Shown one piece after another: positions 1 to 11,575 of a stretch of DNA of 64,000 nt. Made by a program: the position numbers and the translations under genes. The notes under the pieces were generated by a model. The model saw only the letters and a list, made by a program, of their open reading frames with translations. It was not told the origin of the DNA and ran no database searches. The stretch's first letter is position 1. The number at the start of each line of letters is the position of its first letter. Origin of the DNA: Cordilura impudica (taxonomy: Eukaryota; Arthropoda; Insecta; Diptera; Scathophagidae); the NCBI GenBank assembly GCA_963682025.1, contig OY821522.1, positions 22,451,264 to 22,515,263 on the forward strand, given 5' to 3'.

Positions 1-99
1 TTATCCCATCCCGCCCAATTTTTATTGGACTACTCACATTAATATCTGATGGACTCGTGCAAAATATCGAGCCTTTCCCAATTATATGATATTAGATAT

Positions 100-760
100 C
101 TAGTTTGCATGGGCGGTGCTACGCCCACTGCTTCGATCACGCCCATTTCGACTAATCACACAACGAACCTATGGGCTCACGCAAAGCCACAAAGCTCTCT
201 CTTTTACAGTACTCCAAATATATGACATTAAATAGTTACTTTGCATGGGGAGTTCCACGCCCATTGCTGTGAACCCGCCAATTTTTTATCTGACTACTCA
301 TATTAAGATCTGATGGTGTCTTGCAAAGTGCCAAAGCTTCCCTCTTTTAGTACACCAGTTATATGATATCATATATTTACTTTGTACGGGCGGTGCCACG
401 CCCACTTCTCCGATCACGCCCATTTATTGTCTAACTAATCATATGAATAACTTATGGGTTTACACAAAGTCCCAAGACTCTCACTATAACAGTACTCCAG
501 ATATATGGCATTATATATTTTATTTGTATGCAGGTACCACGCCTATTGGTCCGATACTGCCCATTTTTTGTCCGACTGCTCACATTAATAATAGGTGACA
601 TCAGACAAATTTGAAAAACTCTCTCTATCATAGTGCAAAGCTCTCCCTATCATAATACTCAATATATGTATATGATATTAAAAATTTACTTTGTGTGGGA
701 GGTGCCACGCCCACTAAAAATATTAAAAAAATTATAGCCTATAGCACTTCCCATATCCGC
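100..760. repeat. Dispersed dipteran repeat with about 150-bp internal periodicity
   Basis: Five degenerate units each contain a GGTGCCACGCCCA-like core (near 114, 247, 393, 530 and 703), followed by a cgatcacgccc-like stretch and an ATATATGRCATTA-like stretch. Spacing is about 135-175 bp. No reading frame is supported. The same core motif is common in fly intergenic repeats (established knowledge); the transposon class is not clear here. Confidence 0.6.
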
Positions 761-820
761 AGTAAGACTCTGTGAAAATTTCAGGAAGATCAGATGGCTA
801 GTTACGGAGATTACCCCCTA

Positions 821-881
821 CAAACAAACAAACAAACAAACAAACAAACAAACAAACAAACAAACAAACAAACAAACAAAC
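821..881. repeat. (CAAA)n microsatellite
   Basis: About fifteen uninterrupted CAAA units directly follow a sequence typical of the end of a dipteran interspersed repeat. The short frame across it is only the repeat read as KQTN. Confidence 0.95.
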
Positions 882-882
882 A

Positions 883-1330
883 CACATTACCTCTTTATTA
901 TATTAGTATATATAAAAAAAAAATTCAACAAAACAAAGAATTAAAAAATTCAAAAATAAAAAGAAAACAATTCACAAACTAAATTAGAAATCTAAATAAA
1001 AAAATTAAAAAAAAAAGTTTCAGATTGCTTGGATGAGGGGAAATCCGTTTTAAATATCTCCGTGACTGTACGTGACAATGGGTGACTGTGCGTGACTAAG
1101 TCCAAGTTAATCTTTTTTCACAGCATGTGTATGGACCAAGTTTCAGATCGATCGAATGAGGGGAAATGACATTTAGATCACTCCGTGACTGTGAGTGACT
1201 ATGCGTGGCTGTGCGTGACTACCCCAAAATTAATCTGTAGTCACAACAAGACTATGGGCCAAGTTTCAGATGTATTGGATAAGTGGGAATGGGGTTTCCC
1301 CACGACAGACAGAGAGATTGAGTTAAAAGG
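883..1330. repeat. Left part of a minisatellite-bearing interspersed repeat
   Basis: A purine-rich stretch (900-1,015) is followed by repeated GTGACTGTGCGTGACT motifs at 1,060-1,240. The whole segment recurs in reverse complement at 32,180-32,425 plus 38,802-38,990, where an LTR element splits it. It therefore belongs to one mobile or duplicated unit together with the minisatellite that follows. No coding potential is seen. Confidence 0.6.
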
Positions 1331-2010
1331 AAGAGTTTAAAAAATTTTGTTAAAAAGTAACTTTTATTAAAGAAACATTTTTTTAAAGCACCTTTTTTGT
1401 TAAAAAATTACCTTTTCTTAAAAAAGTGCCTTTTCTTAAATAAGTAACTTTTGTTACAAAAAGAACCTTTTTTGTAAAGGTATATTTTCTTAAAACAGTA
1501 CCTTTTATTAAAAAATTACCTTTTCTTAAAGTATATTTTCTTAAACTAAGTATATATTCTTAAAAAAATAGTCTTAAAAAATATATTTTCTTAAAACGTA
1601 TTTCTTTGAAGTACTTTTTCTTAAAAAAAAACACAATTTCTTAAAAAAACATATTAAAAAAAAGCTATTCTTAAAAAACTATATTTTCTTAAAAAAAGTA
1701 TATATTGTTAAAAAAAGTAGCCGTTCTTAAAAAAATATATTTTATTAGAAAAGTACCTTTTGATAAAAAAAAGTACATTTTTCTTAAAAAGTATATTATA
1801 TAGTACTTTTTTTTAATAAGTATCTTTCTTTAAAAAGGTGATTTTCTTAAAAACACCTTTTCTTAAAAAATATATTTTCTGAAAAAAGTATTTTTTTAAA
1901 GTACCTTTTCTTAAAAAAACCCTTGTTAAAAAAGTACATTTTCTTAGAATAGTACCTTTTCTTTAAAAAAGTTAAATTTCTTAAAAAATGTAGTTTACCA
2001 CAAAATTACA
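1331..2010. repeat. A/T minisatellite, array A (TTCTTAAAAAAGTACCTTT-like unit)
   Basis: Degenerate tandem units of about 14-20 bp alternate TTCTTAAAA runs with GTACCTTTT or GTATATTTT. Related arrays lie at the heads of units B and C and, inverted, at 31,510-32,180. The A/B and B/C junctions of the large tandem array both fall inside this minisatellite, so it is a likely recombination site (inference). Confidence 0.85.
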
Positions 2011-2378
2011 AACTAATTTTGGAAAAAAAAAATACAGGGCGATTATAAATGATAGCACATTTTGTAATCTTATTAATAAAATATTTAGTTTTCTTTTTTT
2101 CACTACTTAGCTCTTTCGGATAACCATGCTATGACGGAAGGTACAAAAGCTCGCCGCTGCTGCTACGTTGCGAAATTCAACATATAAAAGGCCTTCTTCA
2201 TGGCCGAAAAAATATAAAAATATAAAAAAGACCTTTTCAGGGCTACAAGATATAAAAAATGCCTTTTCAGGGCCACTACACTGATTCAAAAAGAGATTTT
2301 TTTGTTACAGCTTCTTTTTTTTTTAGTTTCATTAAGGCAATGATTATGATGATGAATTAATTTAAAAGCAATATGTCT

Positions 2379-2725
2379 GTGTTCACACATGAAAGTTTTC
2401 TTACTGAAAGTCTTGAGTTTATAGGTGAGACGGGAGAGAAGAATGGCAGGGGGTACATAATTTCATGTACTCTGAAATTCTCTTTTGTTTCTTGCTTCGT
2501 AATTTTCTAAGTGAAGTTATTTTAGGTTTTCTCTAATTTTTATGTTTTTATGTTTAAGAAAGATAATAAATTGAAATGAATTTAATTTAATGAAATAAAA
2601 TGATAACAATTAATAGATAAAATGATATTGAATTTCAATACAAAAATTTCAGTGTGTAGACACGGCTGAAAGTTTAAAAGAGAATTTCAAATAGTTTCAG
2701 AAAGAAAAATTTCATGTGTAAACCG
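2379..2725. mobile_element. Small inverted-repeat (MITE-like) element, copy A
   Basis: The left arm begins GTTCACACATGAAAGTTTTC and is matched in reverse complement near 2,690-2,725 with a few mismatches. The interior is AT-rich and non-coding. No clear target duplication was found. Copies lie at the same place in units B and C. Confidence 0.45.
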
Positions 2726-3072
2726 GGACTAAATAAAAAAATATAAATAAAAAATTTTGTATACTCTAAAAAAAATTTTGTTTTATATTCCAAATTCGCA
2801 TTTTCCAGTTTCGTATTTTCTCCTAAAAAATGTTTTCGATATTACGTTTTTAAAATCTTTTTAGTAAATATTTGTCAAACGTGAAAATGGCTGCTTATCG
2901 TAACTTCTTCTTCATAACTGTGATCCATGTTCAATGCTATGCCAAATGAACATTCTGAGATCTGCCACTGTTGCATTATCAGTTTCATGATGACCAAATT
3001 GCAGTTTGCACATCCTCTTCTATATATGATTCTTGACCATATGTCTTAAATAAGATAAATATTTTAATTCGT

Positions 3073-3399
3073 ATGTTGTACCCATTAATAAATCGAAACT
3101 CAAGATTAAATATAACGAACAAAAAAATTATACTTAAAGCAAACTTTCACGCGGTTATGTTTTACGCAGCTCCTGTTTGGGCAAATAGTGCAAAATGTCA
3201 CGTTAAAAAACTCCAAATAGCCCAAAACAAATTACTTAAAATGATTTATAACCTTCTTTGGTATTTTTCTAACCACAGACTCCATGCACTCGCAAATAAA
3301 GAGCTAGTGGAGAGTAAATTACATAGACTCTCGGTAAACTTTTATCTTCGTTGCAATAACTCTGAACATGCACATATTAATGGTTTATTTCGAGCGTAG
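3073..3399 (+). pseudogene. Jockey-like LINE reverse transcriptase, C-terminal fragment (unit A)
   Basis: This 108-residue frame matches the thumb and C-terminal end of jockey-clade LINE reverse transcriptases as I know the family. It has a PLINRNSRLNI-type start, a YAAPVWAN block, a KKLQIAQNKLLKMI helix and a tail with KLHRLSVNFYLRCNNSEH. The catalytic palm, endonuclease domain and ORF1 are missing, so this is a 5'-truncated relic. It ends at its natural-looking stop. It is the longest of three copies; B and C share a 52-bp deletion that shifts the frame before the tail. Confidence 0.75.
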
Positions 3400-3866
3400 T
3401 AGGCAGTAAGTTAGCAGATTAAGTTTTATCTAAACTATTTAAAATTTTTAAATAGGTTTTTGTAAATTTTTTCCTCCAAAACAATGTATTCATATATCGT
3501 CGGTATCCTGCAAAAACATCTCAAGTCAATGGACTTAATGATGCAAAAGTGTCGCAAAAGTCATAGTCTATGCCCTGTAAAAAAATCCAACATCTATTCA
3601 AAGTAGTTTTGTAGTTATTGTATCAAAACAATTTATTATAAGTCCAATACACCCAAATGTGTGGAGCAAAAAGTCCCAAGTGGGACTCAAGTCCTCAAAT
3701 TCATAGAAATTACACACAACAAAGAAAAACTATTTCATAGCCTACCTAAAAATTTATTATGATGGAATTTTACAACACATTTGCTATGATTCGCTTTGAA
3801 TTTACATTTAGGGAAATTATCATTATTGAAAAATTTTAATGAGAAAAGGTTAAGTTTTAAAAAAAA

Positions 3867-5568
3867 ATGAGTTCCAATAAAAATTGTGATACAAATTTGT
3901 GCAATCCCAATACTTCAATAGCTTCAAAAGCAAATTCAACAGATTCAAATAGTACTTCTTGACTTATACAAATCATTTTATGATGTACATCTTTAATTTT
4001 CGTTTGTATTTTATGTTTAGATATGCAAGAATCAATTGCTGGATGCAGTAAACAAAACAATGAAACAGAATGGGGTGAATCAAGCCTTGACCAAGATTTT
4101 TCAGGCGATGACGATGACCTGGAATATATTCCTGAAAACAGAACTATGAAAACAGAACTTTCAACGGAAATAAAATAATTTTTTTTCTGATACTTGCGGT
4201 GGCCAAAATAGAAACAAAAATATTTCCATATTATTTCTCCATTTGATTCAAAGTTTAAATTTGGATGTAATTGAAAAAAATTTCTTGAAAGTGGACACAG
4301 TTACATAGAAGTTGATAGCATGCACAGTAGCGTGTCCCGAATTATTTTTTTTTTAGTTGCCCCCCCCTTTTACGGGAAAAATACAAAAAAAAATTTTTGA
4401 ACTAAAAACCAGATGGCTACCGGATCCTAAAGATTGCAATCCTAATGCATATAGAAAAAAAAAAAAATATTTTTGATTTTCAAAAAATTGACGACAAAAG
4501 TTGCGTAATACAGAGTACATTCCGGAAAAAATATTAATAAAATTTCCATAGAGCAATTTTGGTGCAGCGTTGCATCTTAAAGATGGAAAGTGAGTATATA
4601 TTTTTTTTCTTTCTTTCTTTCAAGCTAAATTAGTCTCAAAAGCTGCGCAAGCTAGAGGATATTAGCTAAAACTATTTCAAAAAATTTGATGAGCTTTTCT
4701 GGTCCAGCGCACAGCTTTTGAGGCTAATTTAGCTTGAAAGAAAGAAAGAAAAAAAATATATGCTCACTTTCCATCTTTAAGATGCAACGCTGCACCAAAA
4801 TTGCTCTACGGAAATTTTATTAATATTTTTCCCGGAATGTACTCTGTATTGCGCAACTTTTGCAGTTAATATTTTGAAAGTCAAAAATATTTTTTTTTTT
4901 TTTTTTCAAAATGCACTAGAATTGCAATCTTTAGGATCCGGTAGCCATCTGGTTTTTTGTCCAAAATTTTTTTTGTTATTTTTCCTGTAAAAGGCTCCTA
5001 AATCCCCATCTTTTGGGACGCGCTAATGCACAGTGCTATCGAAAAGCAAAAGAAGAATGTTCTAGTATATACGATTCAAGATTGGATAACTATATTCAGA
5101 CTCGCACGGCCCAAGAGACTTAAAAGCAAAGGAAAGCCTTATAATATAACCCAAATGCGGTATACTGATTTTCTGGATTTATCGAACTTATCGGAGATTA
5201 TAAAAAATACAAATTTCGACGAAAACGGAGATAAAGTGAACTGGTTGAAAGTAAAATCTTTTAGGTACCAAAAGATTAAACCTGGTGTGATGGAGTACAA
5301 GTATGACCACAATGAAACCTATAAAGAAATGTGTGTTTTTGGTAAATGTCGGCCCATAAATTTGAAAGAAGTAAACATCAAAAAGGTGTATAAAAGCAGT
5401 CTTCCTATAATTATCGAAAAGAAAAAAGATTTAATTAATCTTTGCAAGTCAGGAGCAGTCCCGGACGAGTTTCATCGCTGGTATAAAAACATAAAAACAA
5501 GCAAAACTACCAGAAATAATGCCCCAGAACCCGATGTAAATGACGATTTGGAATCAGATCAAGATTAA
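3867..5568 (+). pseudogene. Broken gene of an arthropod DTCGGQNRNK family, unit A
   Basis: The first block (3,867-3,951) joins an acidic block (4,021-4,178) across a plausible 69-nt GT...AG intron. A second block near 4,187-4,327 encodes DTCGGQNRNK and then FLESGHSYIEVDSMHS, but copy A has lost one base near 4,272-4,280 and is out of frame. The last block (5,026-5,568) encodes 180 residues with an acidic end and an AATAAA-like site just after it. These motifs recur in a widespread, often multicopy arthropod family of unknown function that I recall as DUF7869-like (not checked). A hAT MITE splits the gene at DSMHSA, and the middle of the protein is missing. The Met at 5,026 lies in the target duplication and is not a true start. 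Confidence 0.6.
4328..5025. mobile_element. hAT-type foldback MITE, copy A (698 bp)
   Basis: Termini are TAGCGTGTCCC and, inverted, TAGCGCGTCCC, flanked by the 8-bp direct repeat ATGCACAG (4,320-4,327 and 5,026-5,033). An 8-bp duplication and a YARNG start are hAT hallmarks. Long arms (about 4,380-4,644 and 4,713-4,990) are near-perfect inverted repeats around a 68-bp loop at 4,645-4,712. It has no coding capacity and interrupts the family gene above. Confidence 0.85.
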
Positions 5569-6050
5569 TAAATTTAAAATGAAAATCACAAACAAGCTAT
5601 TTTCATAAAAAAACACATGTCCATAAAAAATATTTTTTTATAAAAAGGCTTATAAAAAAAAGTTGAATAAATTAAATTGAATAACATTTTTTTATTTCAT
5701 CTTATTTATATATGTTTTTACTATCAGATTTGTATATCGATTTTCAAATTAAAACTACTTAATGATTTTTTCAGCGGCCATAAACTTTAAATATTCAATA
5801 ACTCAGAAACACAATTATGCGACTTGAGATCTTTTTGGAGGATACCGACGATATATGAATTTTAAAAATTCTGATAAATTATTAAGTAGAAAAAGATTAA
5901 ATCTTGAACTCTTTGTACATATATTATATAATGAAAAAATGTAAATAATATTTAACAAATGAATAAATTGAAAATTGAAAAAAAAAAGTCCTTGCGTGGA
6001 TAATGCAGATGAAAGAGGGTGCACAGTCGCTGACTGTGCAGCAGTATAGG
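5569..6050. other. AT-rich non-coding stretch between broken gene and gypsy leader
   Basis: Contains the probable 3' end of the broken gene and AT-rich sequence repeated in units B and C. It might hold a decayed 5' LTR of the gypsy relic that follows, but no paired LTR or clear primer-binding site was found. The minus-strand frames here are shadows. Confidence 0.4.
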
Positions 6051-6988
6051 TAGCGTCGACAAAGGAAGACACAAACCACAGCCGAACAGATAGTGCCAAA
6101 AGTCATTAAAAAGAAACGAAGAGGCGATTATTTCCCGAAGCTGAACCAGAAAAAAGTCATTTTGCTGAGACAAATTAATTGCGAACCACCAGCAACGAGG
6201 GTCTTATCGTCTAAATTGTGGGAGCAAGTCAAAAGGACGGAGTTCCTGATAAACAAGTTCTTGACGTACGGAAATAAATAACTCTTTCTAAATTAAAAAA
6301 AAATCGATGTGCGCATCGATAAGTCGCTCGTGGCAAAAGAAACAATAAAATAAATAATATAGAAATGTGTAACTCACGAATGATTATGATCATCGTTATT
6401 GTAGTAGCTTTTCTATTGATTGTAAAGAAAATCATTAAAAATTGTATAGAAGACATTGCTCATGGACTGACCAGCTATTTGTGAGAAGTGGTCCAACAGC
6501 AGCTTGAAAATTTTAATATAGTTGATAAATTATATCCATTAAGATATATATGAAAAAAACTAAAATATAATTTTTTAATTGTAACAAATCCAATACTACC
6601 AACAAAGAGTTTAGGTCGCCCATACTCGAAATAAATCATAGTGGTGAAGAATGTAGAGTTAGCCAATCTAGAGAATGATTTTGAGCAAAATCTGTTGAAA
6701 GTTTTACTAAAGGAGGAGAAGTCGACATTGTAAGCAGAGTTTAAGAATATAAAAAATTAAGATTTAGGGGTCTTAGACCTGCATTGGGAGAGGAAAGTTA
6801 GTAAGGTGAAAACAAGGCATTAGAGGTGATGGACATCTATGAATTGAATAGCATTAGCAAATTAGTTCACTTTACAGGGAAAAAATCGAGACTAAGCAGA
6901 TTTGTGTATTTAACTATATATTTAAAACTTGTTTAGAGACAAAAGTCCAGAATATGGTGAAACAGGAAACTGTTCGAATCAATATTTC
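6051..6988 (+). pseudogene. Ty3/gypsy element 5' end (leader and gag start), unit A
   Basis: This stretch is continuous in unit C with recognisable gag and pol relics downstream, which identifies it. A leader frame at 6,093-6,281 is basic and ends at TAA. A small membrane peptide frame lies at 6,365-6,484. From about 6,480, frame-broken gag-like sequence runs to 6,988, where units A and B switch abruptly to an unrelated non-coding block. Assignment to the mdg1/412 group rests on the pol relic in unit C. Confidence 0.5.
6365..6484 (+). CDS. Small single-span membrane peptide frame in gypsy leader (unit A)
   Basis: A 39-residue frame starts MCNSRMIM, continues with a run of Ile/Val/Leu/Phe long enough for one membrane span (about residues 6-20), and then has a basic stretch KKIIK. 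It lies between the leader and gag of a gypsy relic. It is open in units A, B and C, with Cys2 replaced by Tyr in B and C. A comparable short hydrophobic frame sits at the same relative place in a separate gypsy relic (49,556-49,750, minus strand). Small frames upstream of gag are, as I recall, known in 412-type elements. Function is unknown and it may be chance. Confidence 0.35.
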   Translation: MCNSRMIMIIVIVVAFLLIVKKIIKNCIEDIAHGLTSYL

Positions 6989-7582
6989 TAGGGTCTAGGT
7001 CAGATATTTGTGGTACTTACAAACATCAGCACAAACTCATTATACATTGACCATGGAGTGGTATAGGGTATAAATAATGTTTTTTCAGGTGTGAAAACTG
7101 ATTGGTAACAGCGTTACATTTCGATTTAGAAATATTTTAGATAAATGTAAAGTTATTCTTAATATATTTTTGAAAGTAACAAAAGTTTTCAAATCAGAAG
7201 TATTTATTTTTTTTGTAGGGAAACGAACTTATTAATGTCGCGACAGCATAGCACTTTAGAATAATTCAATTATAATATTTTAACGTATGCCCTAATTGTG
7301 CTTTTATTGTGAAGAGTAAACAAACAATTTTATATTATGTCCTCATAGATAGTGTGTATTGAGTATCCAGTTAAACAATTACACTGATCAACAGCCAAAA
7401 AACTTCATCTTGAAATAAATAATTTCTAATAAACTATGGTACGCTGAAAAAATCTTCTTTGCAGTTTGTGAAATACCGGTAGATACCCAATTTTTTTTTA
7501 TCTTGGAAAAATTTTTTGGAACTGCCCTTAAAATTACTAAAAAATTATCAATTTTGATTTTTCAATGGTCTAAGGTAAAGAG
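6989..7582. other. Non-coding start of the A/B-specific block
   Basis: AT-rich sequence follows the point where units A and B depart from unit C. No coding frame or clear repeat structure was recognised. Confidence 0.4.
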
Positions 7583-8125
7583 CTGTACGCAGCTTGTTAA
7601 GGAATCTTAACAGAAAATTTTCATATATTTCTTAAAGAAAAAAAAGCACAAAAGTACCTTTCAATGCAACGCTAGAAATCAGCTGTTTTCTGTAAATTAT
7701 TAAGAATTGTGAAATTGAAAAAAAATCAATTCTTCGGTTCTGCTTTATTTGGCCTGCTAAACGCTTTTTAAGCACAGTATCAAAATTACCCATCTGCTTC
7801 TTGTTTTTTTTTTGCCGAATTTTGTTCGTTTTTTCCCAGGTTTGCAACTGAAAAATAACTTTTATTTTTTTTTAGCATATTACATTTTGTTTATGCTTAC
7901 CTCTCCTGTCAAAATTCCTTTCAGAAAGAACGAAAAATTTGATATTCCTGCTCAAAGCCTGGGTTGCCTAACTTCATTTACGTCAAAAAAAAGTAGTAAA
8001 AACAATACTACTTTTTTAAAATGCTGCGGACTATCAACAGAAATTTTTTGACAGAAAAATTCCTTAAGCATTTCTGAAGCGTTTTTTTATATGAAGTTTT
8101 TGATTCCTTAGCAAGCTGCGTACAG
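7583..8125. mobile_element. Inverted-repeat (foldback) element, copy A
   Basis: It starts CTGTACGCAGCTTG and ends with the reverse complement CAAGCTGCGTACAG. The arms extend imperfectly into GGAATC and TTCATATA. The interior is non-coding despite short frames. Copy A has about 60 bp near 7,848-7,910 that copy B lacks. No clear target duplication was found. Confidence 0.6.
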
Positions 8126-8494
8126 GCCTTAAGACAGAGTAGTAAAAGAAGCGGTCCAAATAAACTACTTCAATATCAACAGCAATTTATTCTATAAAGT
8201 CAGTACCTAATCCGTTTGATTTTAAAATTGGGAATTCATTCAAATTCATATCGATTTCATTTAAAACACAAATAATCATTAAAGCTTAGAGCAAAAAAAT
8301 AATGATTTGTGCAGGCGAATTTGTGTAATTAATCCAGAATTTTCAGTAAACTGAATATATATAAATATTAGGATATGCAAATAAAAACCAGATACATAGA
8401 AAATGAGTAGGGGTTTCCATCAGAAATCATGTGTCTAATATTTTGATCTGTGCACAACTCTATGAAATAAGTTTTTTAAATATGATCTATCTAC

Positions 8495-8935
8495 ATCTTA
8501 TATATTAAAAAAATTTATGAAAACTAAAGTCAGTCAGTCTGGCCGTTCTATCCGGCCGATTTCCTTCATTTTTTTTAAACGAAAGGCATTTAGACACAGA
8601 TATGTCATTAATCATTGAAACTTACTCAACTCCCACCTTACTCAAGTTATACTCAAACGCGATTCTTCCCATTGATCTTGATCGTTTCACTCTCAGAACA
8701 CTCATTGGATCAAGCTCTTTCTTTTGAGCTATTAACTGTTTAAGTTCGTTGAGTTTGAGGAAAGTTATGCGTGCACAATCAACTTTACATTATGCAACAC
8801 GAAGGTTAACGTACAGATTTCATTAAAATAATTGCATTACTTAAGATCCAAGTTTTTACTTTGCACAACACACACACACACACATTGGTACGCAAAATAT
8901 CTTCACATTGCTAATAAGCAAGATCATTCGAAAAC
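8495..8935 (+). mobile_element. Helentron/DINE-1-like repeat, unit A
   Basis: The start TCTTATATATTAAAAAAATT, the block CAGTCTGGCCGTTCTA and a TATGCGTGCACAATCAACTT block are shared with the longer copy at 50,605-51,587, whose 3' end has a TCTGCTAGT-type terminus. A (CA)n run lies near 8,870. Only one copy of the roughly 87-bp internal unit is present here. Class assignment is by recalled terminal features. Confidence 0.45.
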
Positions 8936-9284
8936 AAGTAAGAGTGTTAAATTATGCTGTGCCGAATCTTTGATACCCTCCACCTCGGTTTGAGTCTTGA
9001 TAATAAATGTAAATGAAAAAGTAAACAATTTGTTCAACTTAATACAAATTATTTCAGCAAATTCTTTGGGTTGGGTTTCGTCTTTTCTATTATTTCGGTG
9101 TTTGATTTTTGGTCATCGTGGTTGCTGTTCGGCATGCATTTAGGTTATATACCTATGTGCATGCGTTTCCGGTTATATGTAAGACATAACTTCTCGTTTA
9201 ATTTAGTTTTTGCTAATTAAATAGCTCGTCCTAACCTCCATTGCAAAGGTAATGGTTGTGTAGGGTGGCTATATGTATTAAATC

Positions 9285-9740
9285 GTGCTAATCTATTTAT
9301 TTAAATTGTAAACAAGTGGCATCTCTGTCAAAATAAGCGAAAAACACAAAGAAGAATAGAAAAAAACAAATTACATCGTGTTTGACAAGATGATTTTATG
9401 TTTATCTTTAATATCTTTATTTTTTTACCAATATTTCTGTTTATTTATTTGAAAATGAAATAATGAATTGAGTATGCTATTTAATTTTTTTATTTATATA
9501 AAAAAGTTTTTTAATAGAAGCAAAATATTTTCACTATTTTATGATTTTTATTTATGTATGACTACATTTCAATCTTAAAGTTTTTATCGATTGAATAAAC
9601 AACACAAAAATGGTTGTCGTTTAGATAACAACAACAGCTGACTTTAACAATAGCGAATATCGTTTATTCTCTTTTTTTAACGCTATTTTCTTTTTTTAAC
9701 GATTCGACTATCATTAAAAGAAGTTTTTGAATCGCGATAC
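9285..9740 (-). repeat. Degenerate copy of the TAGTGCGATTC element, unit A
   Basis: This region is the reverse complement of much of the element at 29,394-29,954. It shares the ACAACAGCTGAC/TCAGTTGTTGTT stretch near 9,630 and a long AT-rich interior. The ends are eroded. Confidence 0.5.
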
Positions 9741-11065
9741 TGAACGCTATTAATTTCTCCTGAATGTCAATATTTTTTTTAAATGTGAAAATTTTTTAAA
9801 TGTAAACATAGGTATATGGTGTTTTTTTTTTTTTGAATTTCAATTTGTGTTTAACGAAAAAATTTATATATTAAAGATGCAATTGATGTCTTCTAAATTT
9901 AAAATTTTTATTTCCGACGTTTCGATATGATTTTCTGAAATTCAATTATTTGTAATTTATAATTGGAAATTTTTAATTCTAGTTTTTATAATTGATGTTT
10001 TCTTAAATTTGAATGGAAAATTTAAAAAGTGCAATCTTGTATTTATGTGAATAATAATGCTTAGATATTATAAACAATTTTTAAAAATTAGATGTAATCG
10101 CAATCAGATATTTTGTAGGTAAAGCAGAATACTAATTCTATATAACTATGTAGAACTGTTTTGAAAGCAAAAAACTCATTGATAAACCCGGTAACTCTGT
10201 TTTATAAAGACAACAAAAAGTTAACATGCCAAACTTATGTTCATATTTGTTAAAGAATAATGAAAAAACGTATGAAATAAAAGACCAGCCCGTGTATACT
10301 CTTAACATTGTTCTGTATGATAGCTAGTTGAAAATATTGACATTCATGTTAAAATAGAAATAACTATTGCAAAGCTAATTAGAACAAAAATTGTGGCGCC
10401 ATCTACTGCGGCATAGTCACGCTGAGCAAAATGAAGTGACACTCTGTTAATGCAAAAGAAATGTATTTTCCCCACAACAAAAGGTTGAAGAATTTTATGT
10501 TAATAACATAATATGCCGATTTATTTCTAACATGCAGTTGTTATGGATATACATATATAGAATATATGTATATTATTTGTATTATTTAATATGTTTATGT
10601 AAATATTACACACAAAAAATACAACATCAAACGTTATTTTTGTGTTTTCTCTTTAAATAAATTTATACATAAAATTTTTTTTTGTTAAATTTACATTGTT
10701 TTTTTTTTTTTTTATTAACAACTAGGTATTTTAGCATTATTTGCTTAAGATGTTGGTGAATTTTTACTCCCTTTACATTAACTCGTAATGTCTGTTTGTC
10801 GAAAAAATTTTGGATCGATTTTAACCCCTTTCCTGTGACCCATTCGATCTGAAATTTCGCAGTAAGGCTCGTGGTAATGACAGAAATGACCTAACAAATT
10901 TTTTTAGTGATGCCAAAATAATGGAAACTTTTAAATTTTTCTACCAGAGTTAATAAAAAAAATGTACAATGGGTTAGTTTTTATTATATTATTACCTCAA
11001 CGACCACAAAAACAACAAGTCCAGCTATGACAACAACACAACATTTAGAATAAAACAAGAACAAT
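9741..11065. other. AT-rich non-coding block of unit A
   Basis: No coding frame was found. It includes poly-T runs and, at about 10,727-11,066, a segment of roughly 340 bp absent from unit B. That segment is bounded by AACAA at both ends, consistent with a microhomology deletion in B. Confidence 0.5.
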
Positions 11066-11069
11066 ATAG

Positions 11070-11575
11070 AAACATCATATTTTTAATTTTTTTTTTAATT
11101 TTTCAGAGATTTCCCTGGAACTGTTCCACCGATTTCAATGATTTTTGAAATAGAAATCTTTCCATAAATTTGGTGAATCAGCCTCATTAAAAATGACCAC
11201 TGTAACTGCACCATTGAAGGCGTGATCGTGACAAGAACAACATAGAAAATTATATTTTTTCAAGACTTTTTTTAGTTCTTCATTCAAATCTCGGGCCCTA
11301 ATCGACCGATTTGGACGATTTTAAATAGCAAACTTTTCAGGATGTCATTGAATCATTTTTTATACCAACGAGCACCCTAGCTACCCGATTGATGCTGTCA
11401 TCGTGATTTCCATAGACCGACAGACGGACATCGCTATATCAACTCCGGTTGTTATAAGGATCACAAATACATATATTTTATGGGGTCCAAAATTTTTTTT
11501 CTAATTATTACAAACAGAATGACAAACTTATATATACCCTCTGCACACTGGAGTGGAGGGTATAAAAAACATATG
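11070..11575. repeat. Dispersed repeat ending in an ACCCTC...GAGGGT hairpin
   Basis: Contains phrases typical of fly dispersed repeats, such as GACAGACGGACATCGCTATA, and ends at TACCCTCTGCACACTGGAGT followed by GGAGGGTATAAAAAA, which can form a small hairpin. Repeated in unit B near 20,655-21,165. Confidence 0.5.

Noticed and set aside
794..982. KQTN-repeat frame
   Set aside because: It is a (CAAA)n microsatellite plus A-rich sequence.
1331..2010. Possible CRISPR-like or centromeric satellite array
   Set aside because: Units are degenerate, 14-20 bp, without unique spacers, and embedded in an interspersed repeat; a plain minisatellite fits better.
5815..6173. Minus-strand frames of 60-94 residues, repeated in units B and C
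   Set aside because: They are antisense to the gypsy leader and have no family resemblance; repeated only because the unit is.
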